Shown: one piece after another, positions 24,950 to 33,000 of the stretch
How the letters are laid out: each line of letters opens with the position of its first letter
Numbering within the stretch: the stretch's first letter is position 1
Assembly (NCBI GenBank): GCA_964344565.1
Contig: CAYFNT010000002.1
Coordinates: 221,653-285,652, forward strand
Direction of reading: 5' to 3'
DNA: 64,000 nucleotides
Origin: JACNKJ01 sp964344565
GTDB taxonomy: Bacteria; Krumholzibacteriota; Krumholzibacteriia; JACNKJ01
Translations under genes and position numbers: made by a program
The notes under the pieces: model-generated
Seen by the model: the letters and a program-made list of their open reading frames with translations, nothing else
What the model was told of the DNA's origin: nothing
Database searches by the model: none

Positions 24950-26622
24950 CGTATGGGCCTTTGCTCCCGGCTGAAGTAGTCCCTGAGCATCTTGACCACG
25001 ATGGGACTCAGGAATATGAGCCCGACCAGGTTCGGGAAGGCCATGAGCCCGTTGGTGATGTCGGCGATGGTCCACATGAGCTTCACCTTCATGGCGGCGC
25101 CGATGGGGATGAGCAGGATGTAGATCCAGCGGTAGACCTTGATGCCCCGGATCCCGAAGAGGTAGTCGACGCTGCGATCGCCGTAGTAGCTCCATCCGAT
25201 GATGGTCGAGAATGTGAAGAGCACGATGGCCAGGGATACGATGTGTCCGCCGAAGCCGGGCAGTCCGATCTCGAAGGCGGTCTTGCTGAGCAGGGTGCTG
25301 TCCAGCTGGGTGCCGGTGACAGGATCCACATGGGTCCAGGCGCCGGACATGAGTATCACCAGGGCGGTCATGGTGCAGATGAGCAGGGTGTCCACGAAGG
25401 GTCCCACCATGGCCACGAGTCCTTCGCGCACCGGCTCCTTGGTCCTGGCCGCGGCGTGGGCGATGGGCGCGCTGCCAAGCCCCGATTCGTTGCTGAAGAC
25501 GCCGCGCGCCACGCCGTGCTGGATGGCGAAGGCCACGGTGCTTCCCGCGAAGCCGCCCATGGCCGCCGAGGGGTTGAAGGCATGGTAGAAGATGAGCCGG
25601 AATGTGTCCGGCACCAGCGATGCGTTCTTGATGAGAATCACCGCCGCCCCCATCACGTAGATGATGCTCATGATGGGCGTGAGCTTGCTGGTCACGCGTC
25701 CGATGCGCTTGATACCGCCGATGATCACCAGTCCCGCCAGGACCGCGAAGATGATGCCCGAGAGACTGCGGGGAATGTGCAGGCTCTCTTCCAAGGGCAG
25801 GGCCATGCTGTTGGCCTGGATCATGTTGCCGATGCCGAAGCTGGCGATGGCCGCGAAAAGCGCGAAGGTGACGGCCAGCCATTTGTGGAAGCGGACCCGC
25901 TGGAGCCCGGGCTCCATTCGGCGGGCCACCGGCGCGGTCCAGCCAGTCCAGAGTTTGGATAGCCACCAGAAGATGCCCACGGCGGCGAACATGATCAGTC
26001 CGTGCAGGATCGCCCGCAGCCAGAGGCTCATGTCCCCGCCGAAGAGGCCGAGGATCCATCGGCCGAGGTAGAAGCTCGCCACGATGGCGGCCAGCTTCAC
26101 CAGGGAACCCAGCCATCGGGCGCCGAGGCCGTGCTCCAGGTAGTACATGGGTCCGCCCGCGGCGTTGCCGTCCTCGTCGAACTCGCGATACTTCATGCCG
26201 AGGGTGCAGCTCGTGAACTTGAGACCGCTGCCGAGGAGCCCAGTCACCCACATCCAGAACACCGCGCCGGGTCCGCCGGCGGCGATGGCCGTGGCCACGC
26301 CCGCGATGTTGCCCGTGCCGATGGTGGCGCTGAGCGCCGTGGCCAGGGCCTGGAAGTGGCTGATGTCTCCCTTGTCCTTCGGGTCGTCGTACTTGCCGCG
26401 CACCAGCGCGATGGCGTGACCCAGGTGGCGGAGCTGAACGAAGCGGAACTTCCAGGCGATGAAGATGCCCGTGCCCACGAGGATGAAGGCGAGGAAGTTG
26501 CCCCAGACCCAGCCATCGATGTCGCCGAGGAACTGCATGAGTTCCTCGCTGGGCGTGATGCGGGTCTCGAGCTCGGTGAGGAAGCGCTCCACGGGAGCGA
26601 AGAGGCGCTGGAGCCAGTCCAT
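24946..26622 (-). CDS. sodium:alanine/glycine symporter (AGCS family)
   Basis: The protein is 558 residues with about ten or eleven transmembrane helices. Family signatures are G-T-G-N-I-A-G-V-A-T-A-I-A, G-G-P-G-A-V-F-W-M-W-V-T-G, G-G-P-M-Y-Y-L-E-H-G-L-G, and F-S-N-E-S-G-L-G-S-A-P. Members import alanine or glycine with Na+. ATG 26622 with GAAGGG upstream is preferred; the frame extends to 26745 through a repeat-derived stretch. It is coupled to the methyltransferase that follows. Confidence 0.92.
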   Translation of the reverse strand: MDWLQRLFAPVERFLTELETRITPSEELMQFLGDIDGWVWGNFLAFILVGTGIFIAWKFRFVQLRHLGHAIALVRGKYDDPKDKGDISHFQALATALSATIGTGNIAGVATAIAAGGPGAVFWMWVTGLLGSGLKFTSCTLGMKYREFDEDGNAAGGPMYYLEHGLGARWLGSLVKLAAIVASFYLGRWILGLFGGDMSLWLRAILHGLIMFAAVGIFWWLSKLWTGWTAPVARRMEPGLQRVRFHKWLAVTFALFAAIASFGIGNMIQANSMALPLEESLHIPRSLSGIIFAVLAGLVIIGGIKRIGRVTSKLTPIMSIIYVMGAAVILIKNASLVPDTFRLIFYHAFNPSAAMGGFAGSTVAFAIQHGVARGVFSNESGLGSAPIAHAAARTKEPVREGLVAMVGPFVDTLLICTMTALVILMSGAWTHVDPVTGTQLDSTLLSKTAFEIGLPGFGGHIVSLAIVLFTFSTIIGWSYYGDRSVDYLFGIRGIKVYRWIYILLIPIGAAMKVKLMWTIADITNGLMAFPNLVGLIFLSPIVVKMLRDYFSREQRPIR

Positions 26623-26684
26623 GGGATTCCCTTCGTTAGGACCAGAGGACTGTATCCAGGGACGGAGATATTGGCAATTGCTTA

Positions 26685-26743
26685 GGGCTCGGGCCATGGG
26701 CCGCGGGCCATGGGCCTCGGGCCTCGAGCCTCGGGCCTCGAGC
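26685..26743. repeat. GGGCCTC/GGGCCAT heptanucleotide repeat array
   Basis: About eight consecutive seven-base units of the form GGGCCNN or GAGCCTC occupy the gap between the symporter gene and the Spy-like gene. A shorter relative (CGGGCCA, CGGGCCT) follows the selenoprotein gene at 41336-41361. Confidence 0.75.
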
Positions 26744-26749
26744 AAGAAG

Positions 26750-26773
26750 AACCCCGGTCATGGGACCGGGGTT
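26750..26773 (-). terminator. rho-independent terminator of the Spy-like gene
   Basis: AACCCCGGTC and GACCGGGGTT pair over 10 bp with a four-base loop. On the minus strand it is followed by CTTCTTCTTG, so it ends the ECF/anti-sigma/Spy operon. Confidence 0.75.
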
Positions 26774-26800
26774 CTGGTGCGTCGGGGGTAGCTGGCTGCT

Positions 26801-27346
26801 CTATCGCCGCCGAGGCGGCCCGTCGCCGCGCATTCCGGGAGGCCCGGGACGCCCGTCGCCGTCGAAACGGTCGTGCATGCGCTCCTTCACCTGGCGAAGG
26901 TGACGCTCGAACTTGTGCTCGAATACCATGAACTTGGCCTTCTGGCCGTCGTCCAGAAGCTCGAGCAGCCTGGACTGCGCGGCGTGATTCCTCTCTTGGA
27001 AATCCCAATGCATCTCGTGGATGTCCATGGCCAGCTTGGCGGCCTTCTTCTCGTCCACCTTTTCCTCGTCGAGGAGTTCGCGCAGTTCCTTCATCTTCTC
27101 TTGCAAGGCATCATGGCCATTTTCGCGATCCTTGTTCGCTTCGGCCAGCAGGGGATAGATTTTCGTGGTCTGCTCTTCCGTCAACTCGAGTTCCTCAGTG
27201 AGCTTGAAGAGCCGGAAGGCTTCGAGCATTTCGCGCGGGGGACGATGGTCATCGCGATCTCCGCGCCAAGCCTTCATGCCGGGTGGCTGCGCGAAGGCAG
27301 CGCCGGCGATCAGGACGACGAGTAGGGTGAGGGTGATCTTTCTCAT
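26801..27346 (-). CDS. Spy/CpxP-like periplasmic protein
   Basis: The protein is 181 residues, starting at ATG 27346 with AGGAGG at six bases. It has a signal peptide ending A-F-A-Q. The mature part is long-helical and charged, with L-E-L-T-E-E-Q-T-T-K-I-Y, the L-T-x-x-Q motif of the Spy/CpxP envelope-stress chaperones, and an Arg/Pro/Gly-rich tail. It is last in a three-gene operon behind an ECF sigma factor and a membrane protein. It is probably the stress-sensing or chaperone output of that module. Confidence 0.8.
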   Translation of the reverse strand: MRKITLTLLVVLIAGAAFAQPPGMKAWRGDRDDHRPPREMLEAFRLFKLTEELELTEEQTTKIYPLLAEANKDRENGHDALQEKMKELRELLDEEKVDEKKAAKLAMDIHEMHWDFQERNHAAQSRLLELLDDGQKAKFMVFEHKFERHLRQVKERMHDRFDGDGRPGPPGMRGDGPPRRR

Positions 27347-27356
27347 GATGATCCTC

Positions 27357-27743
27357 CTAGATCGTGTCCAGGCTGAAATTTTCCAGTTCGTCGATGAAGA
27401 TGTTCCGCTCCTCGCTCGACCAGTCGTCGCCGTCGAGTTCGTATTCGAGCTGCAGAACCTCGCTCAGGTCGCCTCCCGACTCTTCCCAGTATCCGAGGTA
27501 TTCCACGAACTGCTCCTCGTTGATCAGGAAGTATTCGGGCGAGCTTCCTCCCCGCGGCACCAGCCAGAGCAGGGCGAGCAGGACGAGCAGGGCCGGCGCC
27601 ATCGCCATGGCCCAGACGCGGCCGGTTCGGCGCGGTCCCAGCTCCATCCTTTCCCTGACCCGGGCTTCGATGCGCTGGGCGGCCTCGCCGCTCAGTTGCG
27701 GCGGCTTGCTTTCCAGGATCTCCCGGAGATTGCGATCACTCAT
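27357..27743 (-). CDS. single-pass membrane protein, putative anti-sigma factor
   Basis: The protein is 128 residues. A cytosolic N-terminal part with L-S-G-E-A-A-Q-R-I-E-A-R-V is followed by one transmembrane helix (M-A-P-A-L-L-V-L-L-A-L-L-W-L-V) and an acidic periplasmic tail. ATG 27743 lies inside the end of the sigma gene (eight-base overlap), and the Spy-like gene follows after ten bases. The position suggests an anti-sigma role; no zinc motif is present. Confidence 0.65.
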   Translation of the reverse strand: MSDRNLREILESKPPQLSGEAAQRIEARVRERMELGPRRTGRVWAMAMAPALLVLLALLWLVPRGGSSPEYFLINEEQFVEYLGYWEESGGDLSEVLQLEYELDGDDWSSEERNIFIDELENFSLDTI

Positions 27744-28308
27744 CGTTCCAACCTCGTTCTTGGATCTCGGCTTCCAGTCGGCTGCGGCTTCGGGACACCA
27801 GGCTCCTCGCCGTGGCTTCGCTGCAGCCCACCGCTTCCGCGATCTCATCGTAAGGGCGGTCGTCCAGCACTCTCAGGGAAAAAGCCACCCGAGCCTTGGC
27901 GGGCAGTTCCTCGATGAGAGCCTCCAGCCGCGCGCGCTGCTGGGCCAGTGCGGCGTCCGCGTCGGGAAGGGGTCCCGAATCGGGAGGCTGGAGACCTTCC
28001 TCGGGGGAGCCGAATGAGAGGGGAAGCCAGCGTCGCAGCTTGCGCGCGCGAATGCGGTTAAGCGCGAGTCGCACGGCGATGCGGCGCAGCCATCCTATGG
28101 GATCACTCTCGCCGCGGAAGGATCCGAGACGGGTGTAGGCCCGAAGGTAGGTGTCCTGGAGAATGTCTTCCGCCTCGGTCTCGTCGCGCAGGATGCGCAT
28201 GAGCGTGGCGAAGAGGGTGTCGCGGCTCTTCCGGACCCAGAAGTCGAAAGGTTCCCCGGCAAGCAAATCTCGCCGATGGGCCCCTCCGACTGGTTCCGGT
28301 CTTTCCAT
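27736..28308 (-). CDS. ECF-type RNA polymerase sigma factor
   Basis: The protein is 190 residues. Region 2 is D-E-T-E-A-E-D-I-L-Q-D-T-Y-L-R-A-Y followed by F-R-G-E-S-D-P-I-G-W-L-R-R-I-A. Region 4 is L-P-A-K-A-R-V-A-F-S-L-R with the helix-turn-helix A-V-G-C-S-E-A-T-A-R-S-L-V-S-R-S-R. The upstream in-frame start at 28563 would overlap the RelE gene region and add 85 residues unlike sigma factors, so ATG 28308 is used. Its ribosome site is weak. Confidence 0.88.
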   Translation of the reverse strand: MERPEPVGGAHRRDLLAGEPFDFWVRKSRDTLFATLMRILRDETEAEDILQDTYLRAYTRLGSFRGESDPIGWLRRIAVRLALNRIRARKLRRWLPLSFGSPEEGLQPPDSGPLPDADAALAQQRARLEALIEELPAKARVAFSLRVLDDRPYDEIAEAVGCSEATARSLVSRSRSRLEAEIQERGWNDE

Positions 28309-28424
28309 GACGCCCACTCTCACAGGTGGCCTCCGATCTTTCAAGCTCGCGTTCCTTGCGGGAACATGGGAAGGACACTGGAGATTCACTTTGCGCGGCG
28401 ATGGAAAGGGACCCGTCGGGAGAT

Positions 28425-28688
28425 TCATCTCGGACGATAGGCGTCCCGGCGATGGGCGATCTTCACGATCAGGACCAGAAGGATATCGTCCTGGATCTCG
28501 TAGAGAACGCGATAGATCCCGACACGCAGACGATAACGCTCCTGGTTCGAGAGCTTTTGACATCCAGATGGCCGGGGATCGTAAGCCAGGGATTCGATAA
28601 TCTCGAGGATTCGGAGGACATCCTTGGAGGGAATGCTCCGCAAGTCCTTGGCCACCGATCGTTTGAGGACGAGTTTATAGTTTCCCAT
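28425..28688 (-). CDS. RelE/ParE-family toxin
   Basis: The protein is 87 residues with the compact RelE fold pattern: K-R-S-V-A-K-D-L-R near the N-terminus, a central L-S-N-Q-E-R-Y-R-L-R-V-G-I-Y-R-V-L-Y-E, and the C-terminal H-R-R-D-A-Y. RelE toxins cleave mRNA on the ribosome. It starts inside the antitoxin gene with a 14-base overlap. RelE is more likely than the gyrase-targeting ParE because the H-R-x-x-x-Y tail is kept. Confidence 0.85.
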   Translation of the reverse strand: MGNYKLVLKRSVAKDLRSIPSKDVLRILEIIESLAYDPRPSGCQKLSNQERYRLRVGIYRVLYEIQDDILLVLIVKIAHRRDAYRPR

Positions 28689-28908
28689 GGGACTTTAGAT
28701 CATCGAGGAGTTCCTCATAGGTCATGGTCGGTTCGGCGATTCGATCGGCGAATGATTTCAGATCTTCCCGGTCCTCCCGAAGCGATTGACGAACGGCTTC
28801 GTTGACCAATTCGGATAGGGTCTGTTGCGTGTTGGCCGCCTTGATCCTAAGCGCACGATGAAGTTCCGGGTCGAAATAGATCGTGGATCTCTTGCTTTGT
28901 GGCTCCAT
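28675..28908 (-). CDS. ribbon-helix-helix antitoxin
   Basis: The protein is 77 residues. ATG 28908 is preceded by GGAGGT. R-S-T-I-Y-F-D-P-E-L-H-R-A-L-R-I-K-A-A is the strand-helix of a CopG/RHH DNA-binding domain. The acidic C-terminal half (E-E-L-L-D-D-L-K) would bind the toxin. It forms a two-gene toxin-antitoxin module with the RelE-like gene and should repress the shared promoter in the 170 bases upstream. Confidence 0.82.
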   Translation of the reverse strand: MEPQSKRSTIYFDPELHRALRIKAANTQQTLSELVNEAVRQSLREDREDLKSFADRIAEPTMTYEELLDDLKSHGKL

Positions 28909-29081
28909 GTTTACCTCCACGGGCATCTTAGCATCGAAACACCAAGACGTCAAGATGTCCCCAGTGAAGATTTCAGGCCCGAAACACCGATATAGTAAGC
29001 ACCCTTACGGCAGCCTTTTGGCCCCGAGGCTATTCTCGTTGCGGGAATGCGAAGAGAGGTGGCAAACAAGGAGAGATGGAC

Positions 29082-29672
29082 ATGAAGACGACGATGAAAG
29101 CGATCCTGAGCGCGAGCGCCCTGACCCTCGTTCTTGCCCTGACGGCCGGCGCGGCCATCCCCATCTGGCTGGTCAACGGCTCCGTGACCGCGACCTTCCA
29201 CATCGGGCCGATCCCCACCACCGTGTGCTGGAACGACGGCTACTACGGCGGCTCCCAGGATTATGGCGACTGGACCGTGGTCCCCTCCGAAGGCAGCTAC
29301 GTCGACGGCAACGAGACCTTTATCTGGCTGAGGAGCCCCGGCGACTGGGCCCAGACCACCATCACCTGTCCCCACACCATGCTGGTCGTGGGCTTCGGAT
29401 CGGACAGCAACGACGGCTGCGTGGAGATCTGGGTCGACGGACAGTCGGTGGCCTACGTGGACAGCTGGTCCAACCCCGGCGTCTACTGGTACGTGAAGGT
29501 CGTCGGGCTTCCCCTGGCGCCCCATACCGTCAAGGTGATGGCCGTGGGCGAGACCACTCAGTTGCCTCCGGGCAACGGCTGCGACGACGTGTCCCTCGAT
29601 GGCGCGGGTTGCCTGGACGGCAGCCAGGCCGCCGAGGAAAGCAGCTGGTCGACCCTGAAGAGCCACTACTAG
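29082..29672 (+). CDS. secreted protein with C-terminal SSW motif
   Basis: The protein is 196 residues. Two ATGs follow AAGGAG; 29082 has the normal eight-base spacing. It has a Sec signal ending A-G-A-A, a beta-rich middle with many Trp, Tyr and Gly residues (C-W-N-D-G-Y-Y-G-G), and the tail E-E-S-S-W-S-T-L-K-S-H-Y at the extreme C-terminus. The family is unknown. It is monocistronic, with a terminator 16 bases after the stop. Confidence 0.78.
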   Translation: MKTTMKAILSASALTLVLALTAGAAIPIWLVNGSVTATFHIGPIPTTVCWNDGYYGGSQDYGDWTVVPSEGSYVDGNETFIWLRSPGDWAQTTITCPHTMLVVGFGSDSNDGCVEIWVDGQSVAYVDSWSNPGVYWYVKVVGLPLAPHTVKVMAVGETTQLPPGNGCDDVSLDGAGCLDGSQAAEESSWSTLKSHY

Positions 29673-29687
29673 TATTGAGGACATGCG

Positions 29688-29723
29688 AAAACCCCGGGGC
29701 CTCTCGGCTCCGGGGTTTTCTTT
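29688..29723 (+). terminator. rho-independent terminator
   Basis: AAAACCCCGG and CCGGGGTTTT form a 10-bp stem with a 12-base loop, followed by CTTT. The A-rich arm may also serve leftward transcripts. Confidence 0.8.
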
Positions 29724-29748
29724 AGCTTCGGCTTCAGCTTCGGCTGGT

Positions 29749-30018
29749 TTACTCGACCACGGCCAGAATGTCGCCGCGGGAGATGATCAGCATCTCCTTG
29801 CCGTCGACCTTCACTTCGTCGCCGCTGTACTTGGCGAAAAGAACCTGGTTGCCCTCTTTGATGATTTCCTGAAGCTCCTCATCGGTGCCGACGGCCAGGA
29901 TCTTCCCCACGCGGGGACGCTCTTTGGCGGTATCGGGAATGATGATTCCGCCGGCGCTGGTCTCTTCCTCTTCCAGGACCTCGAGAAGAACGCGATCGTC
30001 CAGAGGCTTGATCTTCAT
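29749..30018 (-). CDS. groS: co-chaperonin GroES
   Basis: The protein is 89 residues, full length for GroES. It has I-K-P-L-D-D-R-V-L, the mobile loop E-E-E-T-S-A-G-G-I-I-I-P-D, and G-N-Q-V-L-F-A-K-Y-S-G-D-E-V. It caps GroEL in protein folding. AAGGAGT precedes ATG 30018. It is last of three leftward genes behind a glutaredoxin and a LexA-type repressor. No groEL follows, so the chaperonin gene is elsewhere. Confidence 0.95.
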   Translation of the reverse strand: MKIKPLDDRVLLEVLEEEETSAGGIIIPDTAKERPRVGKILAVGTDEELQEIIKEGNQVLFAKYSGDEVKVDGKEMLIISRGDILAVVE

Positions 30019-30044
30019 GGAAAGGACTCCTTTTCTCGTCTTTG

Positions 30045-30290
30045 CTAGGCGATGTCCAGAAGACGGTTGATCTTCGGGACGTCGAAACCCACCACGGGCT
30101 TGTTATCGATAAGAAGAACGGGGACGCCACGCTGGCCGGTCCGGCGCTCCATGTCCTGGGCGGCCTTCATGTCGCGGGAGACGTCGATGTCTTTGAAACG
30201 AATACCCTTGTCTTTCAGGTAGCGTTTCGCCTTCACGCAGAAACTGCATGTCGGGGTGCTGAAGATAATCACTCTTTTCTGTCTTTCCAT
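30045..30290 (-). CDS. glutaredoxin-like (NrdH/Grx-type) protein
   Basis: The protein is 81 residues. The active site T-C-S-F-C sits near the N-terminus, followed by A-K-R-Y-L-K-D-K-G-I, the cis-Pro segment G-V-P-V-L, and the helix start G-F-D. It is cytosolic and probably a thiol-disulfide reductant. The ATG at 30290 begins two bases after the stop of the LexA-type gene, and groES follows after 26 bases, so the three form one operon. Confidence 0.88.
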   Translation of the reverse strand: MERQKRVIIFSTPTCSFCVKAKRYLKDKGIRFKDIDVSRDMKAAQDMERRTGQRGVPVLLIDNKPVVGFDVPKINRLLDIA

Positions 30291-30292
30291 AG

Positions 30293-30580
30293 TCAATTCC
30301 CGTTTTTAGGCGGCCCGGGCCAATCCCAGCCGCGGCGCCGGAAATAGGTCTCGGCCGCCGGCTGGGGCCTGAGACCCCGGTGGCGGCCCTTCTCCCGCCG
30401 CAGGTATTCCTTGCTGATCAGCCCTGAAAGGGCCCTGGAGACCGAGCCTGGATTGCAGAGCTCGCAGCCTTCCTGGATCTCCGCGATGGTGGGCGGATAT
30501 CCCTGCAGGCCCATGAAGGCGATGACCAGGCGCAGAACCGTCTCCTGGCGATCGGTGAGGGGCAGGCAGATGGGGTCCAT
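30293..30580 (-). CDS. LexA-like DNA-binding domain without peptidase domain
   Basis: The protein is 95 residues. L-T-D-R-Q-E-T-V-L-R-L-V-I-A-F and G-Y-P-P-T-I-A-E-I match the LexA winged-helix start (L-T-x-R-Q and G-Y-P-P-T-x-R-E-I). They are followed by S-V-S-R-A-L-S-G-L and a basic end. The chain stops where LexA would continue into the S24 autocleavage domain, so Ser-Lys self-cleavage is impossible. It is probably a repressor or accessory regulator of the downstream glutaredoxin and groES genes. A GGAGA site lies five bases before ATG 30580. Confidence 0.75.
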   Translation of the reverse strand: MDPICLPLTDRQETVLRLVIAFMGLQGYPPTIAEIQEGCELCNPGSVSRALSGLISKEYLRREKGRHRGLRPQPAAETYFRRRGWDWPGPPKNGN

Positions 30581-30583
30581 GAG

Positions 30584-30614
30584 GGTCTCCAGTCCCGAGT
30601 CGCGAGTCTCCAGC
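30584..30614. repeat. GTCTCCA/GTCCCGA heptanucleotide repeats
   Basis: Four degenerate heptamers (GTCTCCA, GTCCCGA, GTCGCGA, GTCTCCA) lie just upstream of the LexA-like gene. The same GTCTCCA unit is expanded inside the ABC-F gene at 46571-46597. Confidence 0.65.
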
Positions 30615-30698
30615 GCCCGGTTCGATCAAGGTAGTAAAAATCAACAGTAAATCAACACCCGGGCTCAAGCCGGCTAGCAATCGTCAACAGCAAGCAGT

Positions 30699-31811
30699 TT
30701 ATAGCTTTAGCAATGCGGAGACCATGGGCTCGAGCATCTTGGCCCAGTCCCGGCCTGAGGCGAGCTGGCGCAGGGTCTCGCGGGGCGGCGGATCGGCAAG
30801 GAAGCCGCCGAGGGCGCCGGCGAAGGCCTCGGCACTCTCGGCCAGGCTCACGGCCTCGCCGTGGATCGAGAGCTCCCGGGAAAATGGGGTGGCCACCACG
30901 GGCAGCCCGCTGGCCAGATACTCGTGGAGCTTCACCGGGTCCACGGCCTCGGTGAGAGGCGTGCGCTGGAAGGGGATGACGGCCGCCTCGCAGTGGGACA
31001 TCCAGGCGGGCACCTCCGAGTAGGGCCGGGCGCCGAGGAAGCGCACGTTGGCCGGCGCCTCGTTCTTCCGGGCCTCGAGTTCGGGACGGAGGGGTCCCAC
31101 CAGGGGGAAGCTCGTTTCGGGCATCCGCCGGGCCACCTCGAAGAGCAGGTCGAAGTCGAACCATTCGGCCAGGCTTCCCAAGTAGAGGGCCCGCGGGCGG
31201 GGCAGCGAAGTCAGGGCCGCCGGTTCGGGCAGGGATGCCCCCTCGGCGAAACGCTCGAACTCCACGCCGTTGCCCAGGCGCAGGCAGCCGTCGGCGCCCA
31301 TGAGCTCCATGTCGGCGGCCAGGCGCTCGCTGGTGGCGTTCACGACGTCCGCCCGCTTCACCAGGGACTCCAGCTTTCGGCGCAGCAGGGGGCTGGGCTC
31401 GCCGAAACCCAATACGTCGTCCATGTGGTCGTAGGCAACGGGCGAATCGGGAAAGGCGCCTGCAAGGGGCGCCATCTCGGGGTGCCCGAAGAAGAGCAGA
31501 GGGCGCCTCTCGCCGCCGAGGGCCTTCTTGAGCAATGTCGCCTGCCTCCTGCCCAGCGCCGATCGCAGAAAGGGAAGCCCCTCGGCCAGGCGAGCAAGCC
31601 GGCGAATGGTCGGCTTCTTGGCGTTGGTGGGGAAGACCGGCAGGGCGAGGAAGTCCAGGTTCTTGCGCGGGGAAGGAGGCGAAGGGTGGCTCAGGGTTTT
31701 CGGCTCCACCCAGAGCACCGGGAAATGCTCGGTCAGGATTCGGGCCGTGTGCTGCGGACGCTGGTAGAGCCCGCCCCAGGGAATGGGCGAGAAGTAGACC
31801 AGCCTAGGCAT
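30699..31811 (-). CDS. glycosyltransferase (GT4-like, GT-B fold)
   Basis: The protein is 370 residues. The N-terminal half has F-S-P-I-P-W-G-G-L-Y-Q-R-P-Q-H, seen in GT4-type teichuronic/capsule transferases. The C-terminal half has R-A-L-Y-L-G-S-L-A-E-W-F-D, P-L-V-G-P-L, and the donor-site region V-D-P-V-K-L-H-E-Y-L-A-S-G-L-P-V-V-A-T. It transfers a sugar to an unknown acceptor, probably in surface polysaccharide synthesis. Its ATG overlaps the end of the pyruvyl-transferase gene by eight bases. Confidence 0.85.
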   Translation of the reverse strand: MPRLVYFSPIPWGGLYQRPQHTARILTEHFPVLWVEPKTLSHPSPPSPRKNLDFLALPVFPTNAKKPTIRRLARLAEGLPFLRSALGRRQATLLKKALGGERRPLLFFGHPEMAPLAGAFPDSPVAYDHMDDVLGFGEPSPLLRRKLESLVKRADVVNATSERLAADMELMGADGCLRLGNGVEFERFAEGASLPEPAALTSLPRPRALYLGSLAEWFDFDLLFEVARRMPETSFPLVGPLRPELEARKNEAPANVRFLGARPYSEVPAWMSHCEAAVIPFQRTPLTEAVDPVKLHEYLASGLPVVATPFSRELSIHGEAVSLAESAEAFAGALGGFLADPPPRETLRQLASGRDWAKMLEPMVSALLKL

Positions 31812-32994
31812 CGGGGAACCACTCCCGGAGGCGCGCGGCAAGTTGCTGATGCATGGCCCGGGCGCGACCGGCCAGCTCCGCGCCCGCCGTGAGGATGTTC
31901 ATCACCGGTCCTTCGGGCGATTCCGCGCGTTCGGCCTGCAGGCGCGCCACCAGCTCGTCCTGCTTGTCCTCCAGGGAGAAGACCTCGGGATTCACGAGAA
32001 GCTCGTGGCGGCCGAGCATGTCCATGTAGGTCTCGATCTTCTCGTCGTAGGGCAGGGCGGCGAAGGGCGTACCCGCCAGGGTCGCGAAGATGAGCGAGTG
32101 CAGGCGCATGCCGATGAGGTAGTCGCACTGGCTCATGAGGTCGATGTACTCCTCGGCGCTGAAGTCGTCACCCAGGAGCACGATGCGACGCTGAAAGGCC
32201 TCGGGCACCGTGAGCATGAGGCGGCGCCCCACTTCCGCGTCGTTGCGATCGGTGTCGCTGGGAAGTCCGCCCGTCTTGAAGGGGAAGAAGATCAGCGTCG
32301 CCTCGGGATCCTCGAGCAGCCGCAGCACGAAGCGGGCGAAGAGCCCCGCCGAGAGGCGCCCCTTCCAGTCGCGGGCCGACAGGGCGATGTGCCGACCACC
32401 GGGCAGCCCGATCTTCTCCATGAGCGCGCGTCCCTTGTCTTCGTCGGCCGGAGGCAACTGGAATGCCGGATCCGCGCCCAGCACCACGTTCTCCTCGCGG
32501 ACTCCCGCATCCACTAGCTCCTGCAGGCCGCGGCGATCCCTTACGGAGATGAAGTGGGCCTTGCTCGCGACCTTCTCGAGCATGCGCTTGGCGCGGGGTC
32601 CGCGGATGTCGTAGATGCCCGGCGCGTAGAAGACCAGCTTGCGCCTCGCGAACAGGGCCATGCGGGGTCGGGTGAGCCAGTATCCGAGATTGCCCGATGC
32701 CGTGCCCCAGAGCAGCCCGCCGCCGCCCAGGATGAAGAGATCGCAGGCCATGCAGGCGCGGATCACATCGAGGGTTCGACGTTTGAGGGAATGGTGGAGA
32801 GGTTGCAGTTTCAGGCTGCTGCCCGCGAACTCCCCGCTAAGCAAGGCGCCCAGGCGCTCCTCGTCCCGACAGAGGACGGTCACCTCGGCGTCGGGGGTCT
32901 CCCGCTCCAGGAATCGAAGGAGCTGGAAGAGGATGACGTTATCCCCGCGGTTGCCCGTGCCGTAGGACCCGTGGATGGTGACGCGTAATGCCAT
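31804..32994 (-). CDS. polysaccharide pyruvyl transferase (CsaB-like)
   Basis: The protein is 396 residues. H-G-S-Y-G-T-G-N-R-G-D-N-V-I at the N-terminus is the signature of the pyruvyl transferase family. It is followed by D-L-F-I-L-G-G-G-G-L-L-W and, near the end, Y-L-I-G-M-R-L-H-S-L-I-F-A. CsaB adds ketal-linked pyruvate to wall polymers, where it can anchor SLH-domain proteins. It is coupled to the glycosyltransferase, so both probably decorate one polymer. The ribosome site is weak. Confidence 0.85.
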   Translation of the reverse strand: MALRVTIHGSYGTGNRGDNVILFQLLRFLERETPDAEVTVLCRDEERLGALLSGEFAGSSLKLQPLHHSLKRRTLDVIRACMACDLFILGGGGLLWGTASGNLGYWLTRPRMALFARRKLVFYAPGIYDIRGPRAKRMLEKVASKAHFISVRDRRGLQELVDAGVREENVVLGADPAFQLPPADEDKGRALMEKIGLPGGRHIALSARDWKGRLSAGLFARFVLRLLEDPEATLIFFPFKTGGLPSDTDRNDAEVGRRLMLTVPEAFQRRIVLLGDDFSAEEYIDLMSQCDYLIGMRLHSLIFATLAGTPFAALPYDEKIETYMDMLGRHELLVNPEVFSLEDKQDELVARLQAERAESPEGPVMNILTAGAELAGRARAMHQQLAARLREWFPDA

Positions 32995-33000
32995 GCTTTT

